From positions 124,001 to 188,000 of the forward strand of contig NZ_JAJTSZ010000008.1 in NCBI RefSeq assembly GCF_021440195.1: DNA of 64,000 nucleotides, given 5' to 3'. Every line of letters starts with the position of its first letter. Position 1 is the first letter of the stretch. A program made the position numbers and the translations under genes. Below the pieces are notes generated by a model that did not search any database, was not told the origin of the DNA, and saw only the letters and a program-made list of their open reading frames with translations. The stretch comes from Dyadobacter sp. CY356. GTDB lineage: Bacteria > Bacteroidota > Bacteroidia > Cytophagales > Spirosomataceae. Positions 25,624 to 34,983 of this stretch are shown here, in pieces.

Positions 25624-26784
25624 ATGCAGACGTTGTCGATAAATGATTTATTCTACTCGGCATTGCCGGTCAACAAAATCTCTCTGAGCGACCTGCTTAT
25701 TGAAGATCAACTTTTTTACAAACTGCCTGACGACTGGCATGTCGTTGTAACGGATGTCAAAAATTCAACACTTGCAGTTCAAAATGGATTACACGAGGCG
25801 GTGAATTTGATTGCAACCGGCTGTATTGTGGCTGTTTTAAATATCGCCCGGAAACATAATCTTAGCGTACCTTTTTTCTTTGGAGGTGATGGTGCTACCT
25901 GTATCATTCCGCCCTTGATTCTACATGAAGTGATGCGGTCATTGCAAATTCATAAAGACAATACGTCTCAGAATTTTAATATTGATCTGCGTGTCGGCCG
26001 TATTCCGGTATGTCAGGTTTATCAAAATGGCTTTGCACTGAGGATAAGTAAATTTAAAAGTTCAAGCATTTTTTCTATCCCTGTGGTACTTGGAGATGGA
26101 TTAAGTTATGCCGAAAAATTGATCAAAGGAGAAGACTTTAAACGGGAATTACTGGAATCTGAAAGTCAGTTACTTGATCTTGAAGGTATGCAGTGCCGCT
26201 GGGACAGAATCGCCCCTCCTGAAAATCTGGATGAGGTAATCAGCCTGTTAGTTATTGCGAAAGATGAGGCGCAGCAGGGAGTCATATTTAAAGAAGTTGT
26301 CGATTTGATAGACAATGTTTATGGTACTCCGCAAAATCGACAACCAATATCTGTGTCCAAGCTAAAATTGAAATCGACCCTGGCAAAAATAAAACTTGAA
26401 ATGAAGGTCAAATTTGGTCGCCTTCGTTTCCTCTATATGGTTTATAATCGCTTCATACTTTTGTTTGGCCCCTATTATTTTAATACAAAAGAAGGGAAAT
26501 CGTTTTTAAGCTCAATTGTTGAGCTGGCTGATACTTTGGTGATCGATGGCCGCATAAATACCGTTATTTCGGGCAATACAAAACAACGGTTAATTCTGGA
26601 AGATGCTCTTAATAATATGGAAATTGAAGGCAAAATAAAATATGGTCTTTTCGTTAGTAAAGAATCGATTATGTCTTGCTATGTGCCTAATGAAGAAAAT
26701 GCACACATCCATTTTGTGGACGGTGCAGAAGGCGGGTATACCAGAGCAGCAGGTATTTTGAAACAGAAAAATCGATTGAGCTGA
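25624..26784 (+). CDS. DUF3095 family protein, possible nucleotidyl-cyclase relative
   Basis: 386 residues, soluble. The sequence matches DUF3095: FYSALP near the start, KLPDDWHVVVTDVKNSTLAV, PFFFGGDGATCIIPP and DLRVGRIPV. The pairing of a D-x-x-x-S-T strand with a later GGDGA turn resembles the metal-binding and substrate-binding turns of class III nucleotidyl cyclases, and I infer a related fold. The C-terminal part ends in a conserved cysteine-histidine region (ESIMSCYVPNEENAHIHFVD). No adjacent gene reveals a pathway. Whether it makes a cyclic nucleotide is not known. Confidence 0.8.
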   Translation: MQTLSINDLFYSALPVNKISLSDLLIEDQLFYKLPDDWHVVVTDVKNSTLAVQNGLHEAVNLIATGCIVAVLNIARKHNLSVPFFFGGDGATCIIPPLILHEVMRSLQIHKDNTSQNFNIDLRVGRIPVCQVYQNGFALRISKFKSSSIFSIPVVLGDGLSYAEKLIKGEDFKRELLESESQLLDLEGMQCRWDRIAPPENLDEVISLLVIAKDEAQQGVIFKEVVDLIDNVYGTPQNRQPISVSKLKLKSTLAKIKLEMKVKFGRLRFLYMVYNRFILLFGPYYFNTKEGKSFLSSIVELADTLVIDGRINTVISGNTKQRLILEDALNNMEIEGKIKYGLFVSKESIMSCYVPNEENAHIHFVDGAEGGYTRAAGILKQKNRLS

Positions 26785-26935
26785 TCGCAGATATCCCTTG
26801 TAAACTGTTGTCATCACTGATTTTTACAAAATATTTTTTAACTTGTAAAGTCAAAACCGGCAATTATTCATTCCTGAAATTTCGTTCGTTTTTCTTTGAT
26901 AATATCCGGATTGTTAAAACCAATACAATTTCACC

Positions 26936-27397
26936 ATGGCGTTAATAAAATTACAAATCAACAACCGCAGCTATGAAACAGATGTGGCAGAAGACACTCC
27001 GCTTTTATGGGTGCTTCGTGATAATCTGGGACTGGTAGGTACCAAGTTTGGTTGCGGAATTGCCCAATGCGGAGCCTGCACAGTACATGTGGATGGCGAG
27101 GCGGTTCGTTCCTGCGTTTTGCCGGTATCGGCTGTTGGAAAGGGGAAAGTAACTACGATCGAAGGTTTGTCAGAAAAAGGCGACCATCCGGTACAAAAGG
27201 CCTGGGAAGAAATCGACGTGCCGCAATGCGGATACTGTCAGGCGGGACAGATCATGACGGCGGCTGCTTTTTTGAAGAAAAATCCTAAACCTACCGACGC
27301 CCAGATTGTGGAAACAATGAGCGGTAATTTATGCCGCTGCGGTACATACCACCGGATTCGTGAAGCAGTAAAATCGGCAGCCTCCAAAACCAAATAA
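26936..27397 (+). CDS. Molybdenum hydroxylase [2Fe-2S] subunit (IorA/CoxS-like)
   Basis: 153 residues, the usual length for the small subunit of isoquinoline 1-oxidoreductase-like enzymes. The plant-ferredoxin-type cluster motif is GCGIAQCGACTVHVDG, and the second cluster motifs are CGYCQAGQ and LCRCGTY. It transfers electrons from the Mo site to an acceptor. The large subunit begins 3 bp downstream. There is no signal peptide here; it is expected to be exported together with the Tat-tagged large subunit. Confidence 0.92.
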   Translation: MALIKLQINNRSYETDVAEDTPLLWVLRDNLGLVGTKFGCGIAQCGACTVHVDGEAVRSCVLPVSAVGKGKVTTIEGLSEKGDHPVQKAWEEIDVPQCGYCQAGQIMTAAAFLKKNPKPTDAQIVETMSGNLCRCGTYHRIREAVKSAASKTK

Positions 27398-27399
27398 TC

Positions 27400-29544
27400 A
27401 TGCAGACATTAGAACAGACTTCAAGACGTAATTTTCTTAAAATTGCGGCAACGGCAAGTGGCGGATTGTTTTTGGGTTTCAGCTGGTCGGGTGCGGCTGC
27501 ACTTCCCGGCATTGTTAATCCGGAATCTGCCGCGGCAAGTGCCATCAATTTCAATAGTTTTCTTACGATCGGAACGGATAACATTGTCACCATATTCTCT
27601 CCAAATCCTGAAATCGGACAGGGTATAAAAACTGCTTTTCCGATGATCGTGGCGGAAGAACTTGATGCCGACTGGAAACAGGTGAAAACGGTTCAGGCCA
27701 ACCTTGATACGAATAAATATGAGCGCCAGGTTACGGGTGGGAGTGGTGCTGTGCCACATTCGTGGGAACGGTTACGGAAAGCCGGAGCAACGGCGAGATA
27801 CCTTTTGGTAGAAGCCGCAGCGAAAAGATGGAATGTTGCTTCTTCGGAAATCACTACTGAGAAAGGCAAAGTTTTCCATAAAGCCTCTGGTAAATCAGCC
27901 ACTTATGGAGAGCTTGCCGGGGACGCCTCGAAGATTTCGATTCCAAAAGAAATTAAATTAAAAGATGAAAAGAATTTCACGCTAATCGGGCAAAGTGTCC
28001 GTAATGTTGATAATCAAAATATTATAACGGGCAAACCGCTATTCGGACTGGATTTTTACCGGGAAGGAATGTTATTTGCCTTAATCCAGCGTCCAAAAGC
28101 TTTTGGTTTAAAACTGAAATCGGTTGATTCCACAGAAGCAAAAAAAATGCCTGGTATTGTCGATGTCGTAACTTTTGAAAATAGTGTAGCTGTTGTTGGA
28201 AAATCTACCTGGCAGGTAAAAAAAGCACGTGAGCTTGTGAAAATCGAATATGAAAAAGAATTCGATCTTGAAAGTTCTGCCGACCATAATCGTATTTTCA
28301 AACAATTACTGGACGGCGGAGAAGCAACTGTGAGGAGAAAGAACGGCGATGTTGACTCAGCATTTAAGAATGCAGCTAAAATTGTAACGGCTGAGTATCA
28401 GTGTCCGTTTTTACCGCATAGTCCACTGGAACCCATGAACTTTTTCGCACATGTCAGGGAAGATGGCGTTGAACTTGTGGGGCCAACGCAGACGCCGGAT
28501 CGTGCAAGAACAGAAGCTGCAAAAATCACCGGATTTCCACCTGAGAAAGTTACGGTTGAAATTACCAGACAAGGAGGAGGATTTGGTAGAAGGCTTTCAG
28601 CCGATTATGCCATTGAAGCAACTCATGTTTCGAAATTAATGAAGGCACCGGTTAAAGTGGTTTGGACGAGGGAGGATGATATGACGGGCGGAACCTACCG
28701 GCCGGCAGTTCGTTATCGTTTTGAAGCGGCTTTGGATAAAACCGGTCAATTGGTTGGATATAAATTGCGTGGTGTTGGCATGAATGCGGGAAATCCGACA
28801 CGGGAAGATAATTTCCCGTCAGGAGCTGTTGACAATTTGTTAATTGATTCGGTTGATCATAAATCCCCGATAACAACAGGTCCATGGCGTGCGCCGATCA
28901 CTAATTTCCTTGCTTATGCGGAACAATCTTTCTTAGATGAAGTAGCCGAAGCAGCTGGAAAGGATCCAATTCAATTCCGTTTGGAATTATTGGAAAAAGC
29001 AAAAAAAGCGCCGGCAGGAGAAGTAAAGTATGATATTGACCGAATGATTGCCGTAATTAAACTTGCTGCGGAAAAAAGCAACTGGGGTAAGAAAAAAGGT
29101 GTTCACCAGGGTTTCAGTGTTTATTTTTCACACCGTTCCTATGTTGCTCAGGTAGGTGAAGTTGTTGTTGAAAAAGGGAAACCGGTTTTAAAAAACATGA
29201 TTGCCGCAGTGGATTGCGGTATTGTGATCAATAAAAGCGGATCTCTGCAACAAGTTCGCGGCGGAATTGTGGATGGTATTGGTCATGCGATGTATGGTAA
29301 CCTGACCTTTAAAGACGGGGCACCAGATCAAAATAATTTCAATGGTTTCCGTTTGATCCGAATGAATGAAATACCAGAAGTGGATGTGCATTTTGTCGAT
29401 AATGGAATTTCTCCAACTGGCTTGGGAGAGCCGGCATTACCGCCAGCGGGTGCAGCTGCCGCGAATGCTTTTTACAAGGCAACTAAAAAAAGATTGCGCA
29501 ACCAGCCATTTATGGAAGAGGAAGTATTTAAAAATATATCTTAA
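27400..29544 (+). CDS. Molybdopterin-binding subunit of an aldehyde/isoquinoline oxidoreductase-type enzyme
   Basis: 714 residues. The N-terminus has a Tat signal (SRRNFLKIAATASGGLFLGF), so the enzyme is periplasmic. Typical Mo-binding segments are visible: a glycine-rich loop (RQGGGFGRRLSADYAIEA), GPWRAP and the late GLGEPALPPAGAAAANA with the catalytic Glu. This matches the xanthine dehydrogenase family, IorB-like branch. No FAD subunit gene is present, as is usual for this branch, which passes electrons to the respiratory chain. Substrate unknown. Maturation genes follow on both strands. Confidence 0.9.
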   Translation: MQTLEQTSRRNFLKIAATASGGLFLGFSWSGAAALPGIVNPESAAASAINFNSFLTIGTDNIVTIFSPNPEIGQGIKTAFPMIVAEELDADWKQVKTVQANLDTNKYERQVTGGSGAVPHSWERLRKAGATARYLLVEAAAKRWNVASSEITTEKGKVFHKASGKSATYGELAGDASKISIPKEIKLKDEKNFTLIGQSVRNVDNQNIITGKPLFGLDFYREGMLFALIQRPKAFGLKLKSVDSTEAKKMPGIVDVVTFENSVAVVGKSTWQVKKARELVKIEYEKEFDLESSADHNRIFKQLLDGGEATVRRKNGDVDSAFKNAAKIVTAEYQCPFLPHSPLEPMNFFAHVREDGVELVGPTQTPDRARTEAAKITGFPPEKVTVEITRQGGGFGRRLSADYAIEATHVSKLMKAPVKVVWTREDDMTGGTYRPAVRYRFEAALDKTGQLVGYKLRGVGMNAGNPTREDNFPSGAVDNLLIDSVDHKSPITTGPWRAPITNFLAYAEQSFLDEVAEAAGKDPIQFRLELLEKAKKAPAGEVKYDIDRMIAVIKLAAEKSNWGKKKGVHQGFSVYFSHRSYVAQVGEVVVEKGKPVLKNMIAAVDCGIVINKSGSLQQVRGGIVDGIGHAMYGNLTFKDGAPDQNNFNGFRLIRMNEIPEVDVHFVDNGISPTGLGEPALPPAGAAAANAFYKATKKRLRNQPFMEEEVFKNIS

Positions 29545-29562
29545 AAACGACACCCAAACCGG

Positions 29563-29600
29563 CAGTTCAGCTATATACAACTTTGTATTTGGCTGAACTG
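29563..29600 (+). terminator. Terminator of the molybdenum hydroxylase operon
   Basis: A perfect 9-bp stem, CAGTTCAGC (29563-29571) with GCTGAACTG (29592-29600), followed by five Ts. Confidence 0.8.
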
Positions 29601-29718
29601 TTTTTCTTTTATGAAATATTCGGTTAAATGATTATCCTGAAATTATCTGGCTTAGTATTTGTACTTATTACGATAGTACCTGTTAAGTAATCCGGTAAAT
29701 AAATTTAATCAATATCAT

Positions 29719-30321
29719 ATGGAAACTAGCCCCGCTATCGTAATTCTGGCTGCTGGAAAATCTGCCCGGTTAGGTCAGCCAAAACAGCTTTTACCATTTA
29801 AAGGGAAAAGTCTGATATGCCACTGCGTGGAAACTGCCCTGAAAGTGGTTGAAAATGTAATCGTAGTCATCGGGGCTGAAAGGAAGCGTATTGAATCAGA
29901 AATAAAAAGCAGTGCGGTTCAAATTGTGTTTAATCCGGAATGGGAAGAAGGTATGGCTTCATCGATTCGAGCTGGTTTGAATTATTTAACAGAAAATAAT
30001 CCTGCTATTCATGAGGTTATTTTCATGGTTTGTGATCAGCCTTTTGTGAGCGTTGATCTGCTTCAAAAGCTGATTAGTGTAAAACGACTTTCAGCAAAAC
30101 GCATTGTAGCAAGCCATTATTCAGAAATCGCCGGAACACCTGTGATTTTTGATAGAACTATCTTTCCGGAACTGATGGAATTAAAGGGTGACGTTGGTGC
30201 CAGAAAGATTATTTTAAAAAATAATGACCGGATGTCAACCGTAGATTTTCCACTTGGAAATATTGATATGGATACAGCCGACGATTACAGGAAGTTGTTG
30301 ATGCAGAAAGATTTGATATAG
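29719..30321 (+). CDS. MocA-like molybdenum cofactor nucleotidyltransferase
   Basis: 200 residues. The N-terminal nucleotide-binding signature LAAGKSARLGQPKQLLPF and the segment MVCDQPFVS identify a MobA/MocA-type NTP transferase. In the MocA branch it attaches CMP to Mo-molybdopterin, giving the dinucleotide cofactor used by xanthine-dehydrogenase-family enzymes. Its location between the Mo hydroxylase subunits and the XdhC gene supports this. It has its own promoter region after a terminator. Confidence 0.85.
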   Translation: METSPAIVILAAGKSARLGQPKQLLPFKGKSLICHCVETALKVVENVIVVIGAERKRIESEIKSSAVQIVFNPEWEEGMASSIRAGLNYLTENNPAIHEVIFMVCDQPFVSVDLLQKLISVKRLSAKRIVASHYSEIAGTPVIFDRTIFPELMELKGDVGARKIILKNNDRMSTVDFPLGNIDMDTADDYRKLLMQKDLI

Positions 30322-30352
30322 TAAAATTGAATTATTCTATAAATTATCTTCA

Positions 30353-31582
30353 CTAAATCGGTCCGATTCCGCAGGAACCTGAAACTTCTTCATCCGGAAA
30401 ATCAAGAACATTTTGCATCCTTCTTGTTTCGACAAGCGGCATAATCTGAACGGAACGACTATGAATTACATCCTGCTTGTCCCTCAGAAATGTTCCAGGT
30501 TTTTTATTTAAAACGGCTTTTATTTCTGCTAAAATTGATAGTGCTATTTCCTCCGAAGTTTCCGCGCCAATGTCCAATCCTACCGGGCCATACATTCTTG
30601 ACATTTGTTGATCGGTAATTTCAAAACCGTCGTCTTTCAAGTCGTCAAACATTCTTTCAAGTTTCTTTTTTGGTCCCAGACTTCCAATATAAATTGAATT
30701 TTTACTTTTCAAAAATTCACGAAGAACACCAAGATCATAATTGTAATTGTGTGTCATCAGTACAAAAACCGTCTGTGCATCACATGGAATTTGTGAAAGT
30801 ACCTCGCTCGATTTTGCTACCAATACATTGTGTGCCAATGGAAACCTTTGTGCTGTTGCCTGATTAACGCGGCCATCCACAACGGTAATTGTCCAGCCTA
30901 AAAGAGAAGCCATACCAACCAGAGGAATTGCATCATTTCCGGCTCCAACGATCACAAGCGAAACAGGCGGTTTCAAAAATTCAATAAAAGCAGTCAGCTT
31001 ATTGCCTTCGAAAGAATAAGTATTGAACAAAGATTGTTCAGCATTCAAAGCAGATTTGCTATCCCTGACAATTAGATCAATATAATTCTCAAACTGACTT
31101 TCTGCAATAAATTGCTCTTCATCATCAAGCAGAAGCATACCGGTTCCCGGTTGATTTGCCCGATTGGTCATAGAAAAAATTGTAACCAGAATTACATTTA
31201 TTCTTTCTTGCGTGGCTTTTTCAAGCAAGGCAATGGGATGATTTTCTTTATTGATATTGATTGGTTCAAACAAAATATGAACAATGCCATTGCAACCCAG
31301 CTGAATGCCGAATTTGGCATCGTCATCATCGTCCATGGTATCGTAGGTCACCAGCTTGTTGGCTTGCTGCGAAATTGCCAGAAGTGCCTTTCGTAGTGCA
31401 TCACCTTCCAGACAGCCTCCGCTGATCGCACCTGTCAGCTGTCCATCTTCGGTAACAAGCATCCTCGCCCCCGGCCGCCGATATGACGAACCTTCCACGT
31501 GTACAACCGTCGCCAACGCCATGCGCTTATCTTCGGCAATTGCCTTATAATAAGCCTCTATTATATCTGTAATCTCTTTCAT
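30353..31582 (-). CDS. XdhC/CoxI-family molybdenum cofactor insertion chaperone
   Basis: 409 residues from the ATG at 31582. A TTG at 31606 overlaps the previous stop and could be used instead. The N-terminal XdhC domain is seen in ATVVHVEGSSYRRPGARMLV and GAISGGCLEGD. The C-terminal Rossmann-like domain has VIVGAGNDAIPLVGMASLLG and FVLMTHNYNYDLGVL. Family members bind the Mo cofactor, help insert its terminal sulfido ligand and deliver it to the hydroxylase. It follows the cysteine desulfurase gene directly. Confidence 0.9.
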   Translation of the reverse strand: MKEITDIIEAYYKAIAEDKRMALATVVHVEGSSYRRPGARMLVTEDGQLTGAISGGCLEGDALRKALLAISQQANKLVTYDTMDDDDDAKFGIQLGCNGIVHILFEPININKENHPIALLEKATQERINVILVTIFSMTNRANQPGTGMLLLDDEEQFIAESQFENYIDLIVRDSKSALNAEQSLFNTYSFEGNKLTAFIEFLKPPVSLVIVGAGNDAIPLVGMASLLGWTITVVDGRVNQATAQRFPLAHNVLVAKSSEVLSQIPCDAQTVFVLMTHNYNYDLGVLREFLKSKNSIYIGSLGPKKKLERMFDDLKDDGFEITDQQMSRMYGPVGLDIGAETSEEIALSILAEIKAVLNKKPGTFLRDKQDVIHSRSVQIMPLVETRRMQNVLDFPDEEVSGSCGIGPI

Positions 31583-31602
31583 CGTCGTTATATAAGAAAA
31601 GA

Positions 31603-32760
31603 TCAACGCGTTATACCACGGTGATTTTCTACGATTGTTTTTATTCTCTCTATTGCAACTTCAATATGAGAAAGCGTTGTAAATCTTCCCAGACTGAATC
31701 GAAACGAACTTAGCGCAAGATTTTCATCCAGTCCCATTGCCATCAAAACATGACTTGGTTTTGATGTAACTGATGAGCAGGCAGAACCTCGCGATACTGC
31801 TATTTCAGCACATAATTTCATTAATACATCCTCACCATTTACATGCGCAAACGAAATATTGCTAATGGCTGGCAAACGGTTTTTCACGCTTCCATTCACC
31901 TTAGTTCCGTCGATTTTAAGCAATTCCCGTTCCAGCGAATTTCGAAAAATTTCTATGCTAGTAGTTTCGCTATCCAATGTCAACATGCATAATTCACAAG
32001 CCTTTCCAAGGCCAACGATTCCGGGCACATTCAATGTTCCGCTGCGCATATTTTTCTCATGTCCGCCACCATGAATTTGAGATATTAATGTCACTTTTGG
32101 ATTTTTCCTGCGCACGTACAAAGCTCCGGTTCCTTTTGGTCCATACAACTTATGCCCGCTTAATGAAAGCATATCGATACCATCTTCAATGACATCTATT
32201 TGTATTTTACCGACGGCCTGCGTTGCATCTGAGAAAAACAAAACTCCATGTTTTCTGGCTATCTCACTTATTTTTTGAACCGGTTGAATAGTACCTGTTT
32301 CATTATTTGCATACATGATAGAAATCAGGACTGTCTCACTGGTAATAGCATTTTCCAGTGCTTTCAGATCAATCATGCCCTCCGGATCTACGGGCAGATA
32401 AGTGACTTTACCGCCATTATTTTCGATCCAGTCACAGGTATCCAATACAGCCCGATGTTCCGTTACACACGTGATCATGTGATTTCCTTTTTCTTTATAA
32501 TTTTCAAAAACACCTTTGATGCCCAGATTTATGGATTCTGTCGCACCAGAAGTGAACACGATTTCAGATGGATGCGCACCGATCAATGCTGCCACCTGCT
32601 GTCTGGCGATGTCAACCGCCTCAGCAGCAGTCCATCCGTAAACGTGTGAATTACTCGATGCATTCCCGAAGTTTTCCAGAAAATAAGGGAGCATTTCTTC
32701 GAGAACTTTTGGGTCCATCGGAGTCGTTGCCGCATTATCCAGATATATGGGTAGTTTCAA
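31603..32760 (-). CDS. Cysteine desulfurase (NifS/IscS-type)
   Basis: 385 residues. A TTG start gives the expected N-terminus (PIYLDNAATTPMDP). The PLP lysine lies in SLSGHKLYGPKGTGAL, and the active-site Cys loop is RGSACSS. It removes sulfur from cysteine as a persulfide. It stands first in an operon with XdhC, as in Rhodobacter, where NifS4 supplies sulfur to the Mo cofactor on XdhC (established for that organism). That role is inferred here; a general Fe-S role is also possible. Confidence 0.9.
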   Translation of the reverse strand: MKLPIYLDNAATTPMDPKVLEEMLPYFLENFGNASSNSHVYGWTAAEAVDIARQQVAALIGAHPSEIVFTSGATESINLGIKGVFENYKEKGNHMITCVTEHRAVLDTCDWIENNGGKVTYLPVDPEGMIDLKALENAITSETVLISIMYANNETGTIQPVQKISEIARKHGVLFFSDATQAVGKIQIDVIEDGIDMLSLSGHKLYGPKGTGALYVRRKNPKVTLISQIHGGGHEKNMRSGTLNVPGIVGLGKACELCMLTLDSETTSIEIFRNSLERELLKIDGTKVNGSVKNRLPAISNISFAHVNGEDVLMKLCAEIAVSRGSACSSVTSKPSHVLMAMGLDENLALSSFRFSLGRFTTLSHIEVAIERIKTIVENHRGITR

Positions 32761-32983
32761 TGGTAATTTGATATTAGTAATTAAATCTTATTTCTAATTT
32801 GAGGTTTTTGACAAGATTTAGCAAATATTTGATTAATAAACTTTACTTTCTTCCTGGTTTTTAGACATATGACGTATCTATCAGGTGAGTAAAATAGATA
32901 GACTCACAAACCGAAAATGGTTGATCCTCATAAGTAAAACTAAAATTTGCACACTTTTATTAGTGAACCAAGATGATGCAGTG

Positions 32984-33964
32984 ATGAAAAAGAAATTTTT
33001 AAGCATAGGATTAGTAATCAGTCTGTGCAGCGGTGTTTTCACAGCAACCGAATTTCCGGAAGCAGATATTACAAATGGTATTGTAAATGCAAAATTATAT
33101 TTGCCCGACGTCAGCAACGGCTATTATCAGGGAACAAGATTTGACTGGTCAGGCGTAATACCAAGTCTGGAATATAAGGGCCATACTTATTTTGGGAAAT
33201 GGTTCGATAAGTATGATCCGAAAATTCATGACGCGATAAGCGGACCGGTTGAAGAATTTGTGGCACTGGACTTTGCAGATACAAAAGCCGGCTCGGATTT
33301 TGTGAAAATTGGCGTAGGGGTTTTGAAAAAGCCGGATGACAAACCGTATTCTTTCGCCACAAATTATGAAGTGGTCAACCATGGCAAACGTTCGGTAAAA
33401 AGAAAAAATGACCTTGTCGAATTTACGCATGAGCTAACCGATGAAACGGGCTACGGTTATGTTTACACTAAAATTGTGAAACTGGTGCAAGGCAAACCGG
33501 AACTCGTTTTGGAGCACAGTCTGAAAAATATAGGTAAAAAAGTGATTTCGACCAGTGTTTATGACCACAATTTTTTCATGATCGATAACGAGCCAACCGG
33601 GCCGGGAATAAAAATTACTTTTCCGTTTGACGTAGCTGCGGATGGCAAAGGTTTTGGAACCATTGCGAATGTGGAAGGAAAGTCCATCATCTATTCCAGA
33701 CCTTTGGCAAACAAAGAAAATGTGTTTAGTGCCGGATTAAAAGGATTGACATCATCTGCAAAAGATTATAATCTGAAAATTGAAAACGTAAAAACAGGTG
33801 CAGGTGTGAAGATCACCAGTGACCAGCCGATCGAAAAACTGGTATACTGGTCGTGCCCGACAACAGCATGTCCTGAACCCTATATTAAGTTGAATGTTGA
33901 ACCAGGAAAAGAGGTGAAGTGGAAAATTAACTATGAATTTTTCACAACGGCAAACGAGAAATGA
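32984..33964 (+). CDS. Secreted protein of unknown function, next to KDPG aldolase
   Basis: 326 residues from the ATG at 32984; a GTG-initiated extension to 32885 is open but adds residues before the signal peptide (KKKFLSIGLVISLCSGVFTA). The mature protein is beta-rich, and the pattern around VEEFVALDF, LVEFTHELTDETGYGYVY and SVYDHNFFMID recalls galactose-mutarotase-like folds, but catalytic residues cannot be assigned. It lies 19 bp upstream of the aldolase gene, so a role in sugar-acid use is likely. Confidence 0.65.
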   Translation: MKKKFLSIGLVISLCSGVFTATEFPEADITNGIVNAKLYLPDVSNGYYQGTRFDWSGVIPSLEYKGHTYFGKWFDKYDPKIHDAISGPVEEFVALDFADTKAGSDFVKIGVGVLKKPDDKPYSFATNYEVVNHGKRSVKRKNDLVEFTHELTDETGYGYVYTKIVKLVQGKPELVLEHSLKNIGKKVISTSVYDHNFFMIDNEPTGPGIKITFPFDVAADGKGFGTIANVEGKSIIYSRPLANKENVFSAGLKGLTSSAKDYNLKIENVKTGAGVKITSDQPIEKLVYWSCPTTACPEPYIKLNVEPGKEVKWKINYEFFTTANEK

Positions 33965-33983
33965 TAACGCAATAACATAACGT

Positions 33984-34625
33984 ATGAGTAAGGATTTGTT
34001 TTCAAACGAGTTATTTGACAAAGCACCAATAGTGGGTATCATCAGAAATCTTTCACTGGACGAGGTGAAACAGATTATTCCGATTTTCCGCGAGGCAGGA
34101 CTAACGACCCTGGAAATTACCATGAACACGCCTGGTGCAGAAGAGATTATCCGGTATGCCTGTGAATTTGAAAGTGAAGGATTAAACATCGGTGCCGGAA
34201 CGGTTTGTACAAAAGATGATCTGGAAATTGCTTTAGATGCTGGTGCCCAGTTTATTGTTACGCCGGTAATTAGCAAAAAAGTTATAAAATACTGTGTCAA
34301 AAAAGGAATACCGGTTTTCCCGGGTGGGTTTACACCAACCGAACTTTATAACGCCTGGTCATACGGCGCGACTATGGTAAAAATTTATCCGGCCACTTCA
34401 CTTGGACCTGAATACATCAAGGATTTAAAGGCACCATTGGACAAAATTAAAGTATTACCAACCGGCGGTATCAAGCTTGAAAACATGAGTGAGTTTTTAA
34501 AAGCAGGTGCGGATGGTCTTGGTATTGGCGGACAGCTTTTTGACAAAAAATTCATAAAAGACAAAGACTGGACCGGACTTAAACTGCATTTTCAAAAATT
34601 CGTTGAAAAGTTGGATAATAGATAA
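33984..34625 (+). CDS. eda: KDPG/KHG aldolase
   Basis: 213 residues, a TIM barrel. The catalytic Glu lies in TTLEITMNTPGAEE. The Schiff-base Lys is in ATMVKIYPA (usually VK-F-PA), and the phosphate-binding segment is VLPTGGIKLENMSEFL. It cleaves 2-keto-3-deoxy-6-phosphogluconate to pyruvate and glyceraldehyde 3-phosphate, or 4-hydroxy-2-oxoglutarate. It is the second gene of an operon with an unknown secreted protein. No kinase or dehydratase of the pathway is in the window. Confidence 0.9.
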   Translation: MSKDLFSNELFDKAPIVGIIRNLSLDEVKQIIPIFREAGLTTLEITMNTPGAEEIIRYACEFESEGLNIGAGTVCTKDDLEIALDAGAQFIVTPVISKKVIKYCVKKGIPVFPGGFTPTELYNAWSYGATMVKIYPATSLGPEYIKDLKAPLDKIKVLPTGGIKLENMSEFLKAGADGLGIGGQLFDKKFIKDKDWTGLKLHFQKFVEKLDNR

Positions 34626-34687
34626 TTTGCTTGTTTTTCGGGTCTTCCTGAACTAGAAACAATAGCCAATTAAATTCCGGAATAGGA

Positions 34688-34868
34688 GGCTCCTACGGAC
34701 CATGATTATGACAGATTATGACTTTCTATAAACAGGAAGCTCCTAAGGAGCTGGTGAAAATTGTTTAAAACAAATTTCGTTTTACCAGATTGCACGTTCA
34801 CAACGGCGTAGCAGTTTCATGTTTATAGCAAAGGACAAAGTACCCCTCGTTCCGACTCCATCGGAGTC
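34688..34868. repeat. Second intergenic cluster of short palindromic repeats
   Basis: The gap from 34626 to 34983 contains no credible gene. It holds GGCTCCTACGGACC (34688-34701), a perfect palindrome AGCTCCT-A-AGGAGCT (34738-34752) and GACTCC-ATC-GGAGTC (34854-34868). The palindrome at 34738 is preceded by CTATAAACAGGA. On the minus strand, 34832-34801 reads CTATAAACATGAAACTGCTA and onward, a second copy of the same unit with a changed core. So at least two inverted copies of one repeat are present. Confidence 0.7.
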
Positions 34869-34983
34869 TCCTGGAATATTGGTCAAATAGTAATCTCCGC
34901 ATAATTTGATCATTGTCGATCTGAGCAAAAAAAATGGAACTACTGTTTTAGCCATTCCATTTTTGTCATTGCAGAATACATTT

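Noticed and set aside
34756..34770. TTGTTTAAAACAAA palindrome as a second site for the CarH-like operator
   Set aside because: It lacks the GTTTAAC half-site and the 14-bp spacer, and lies in the repeat cluster.
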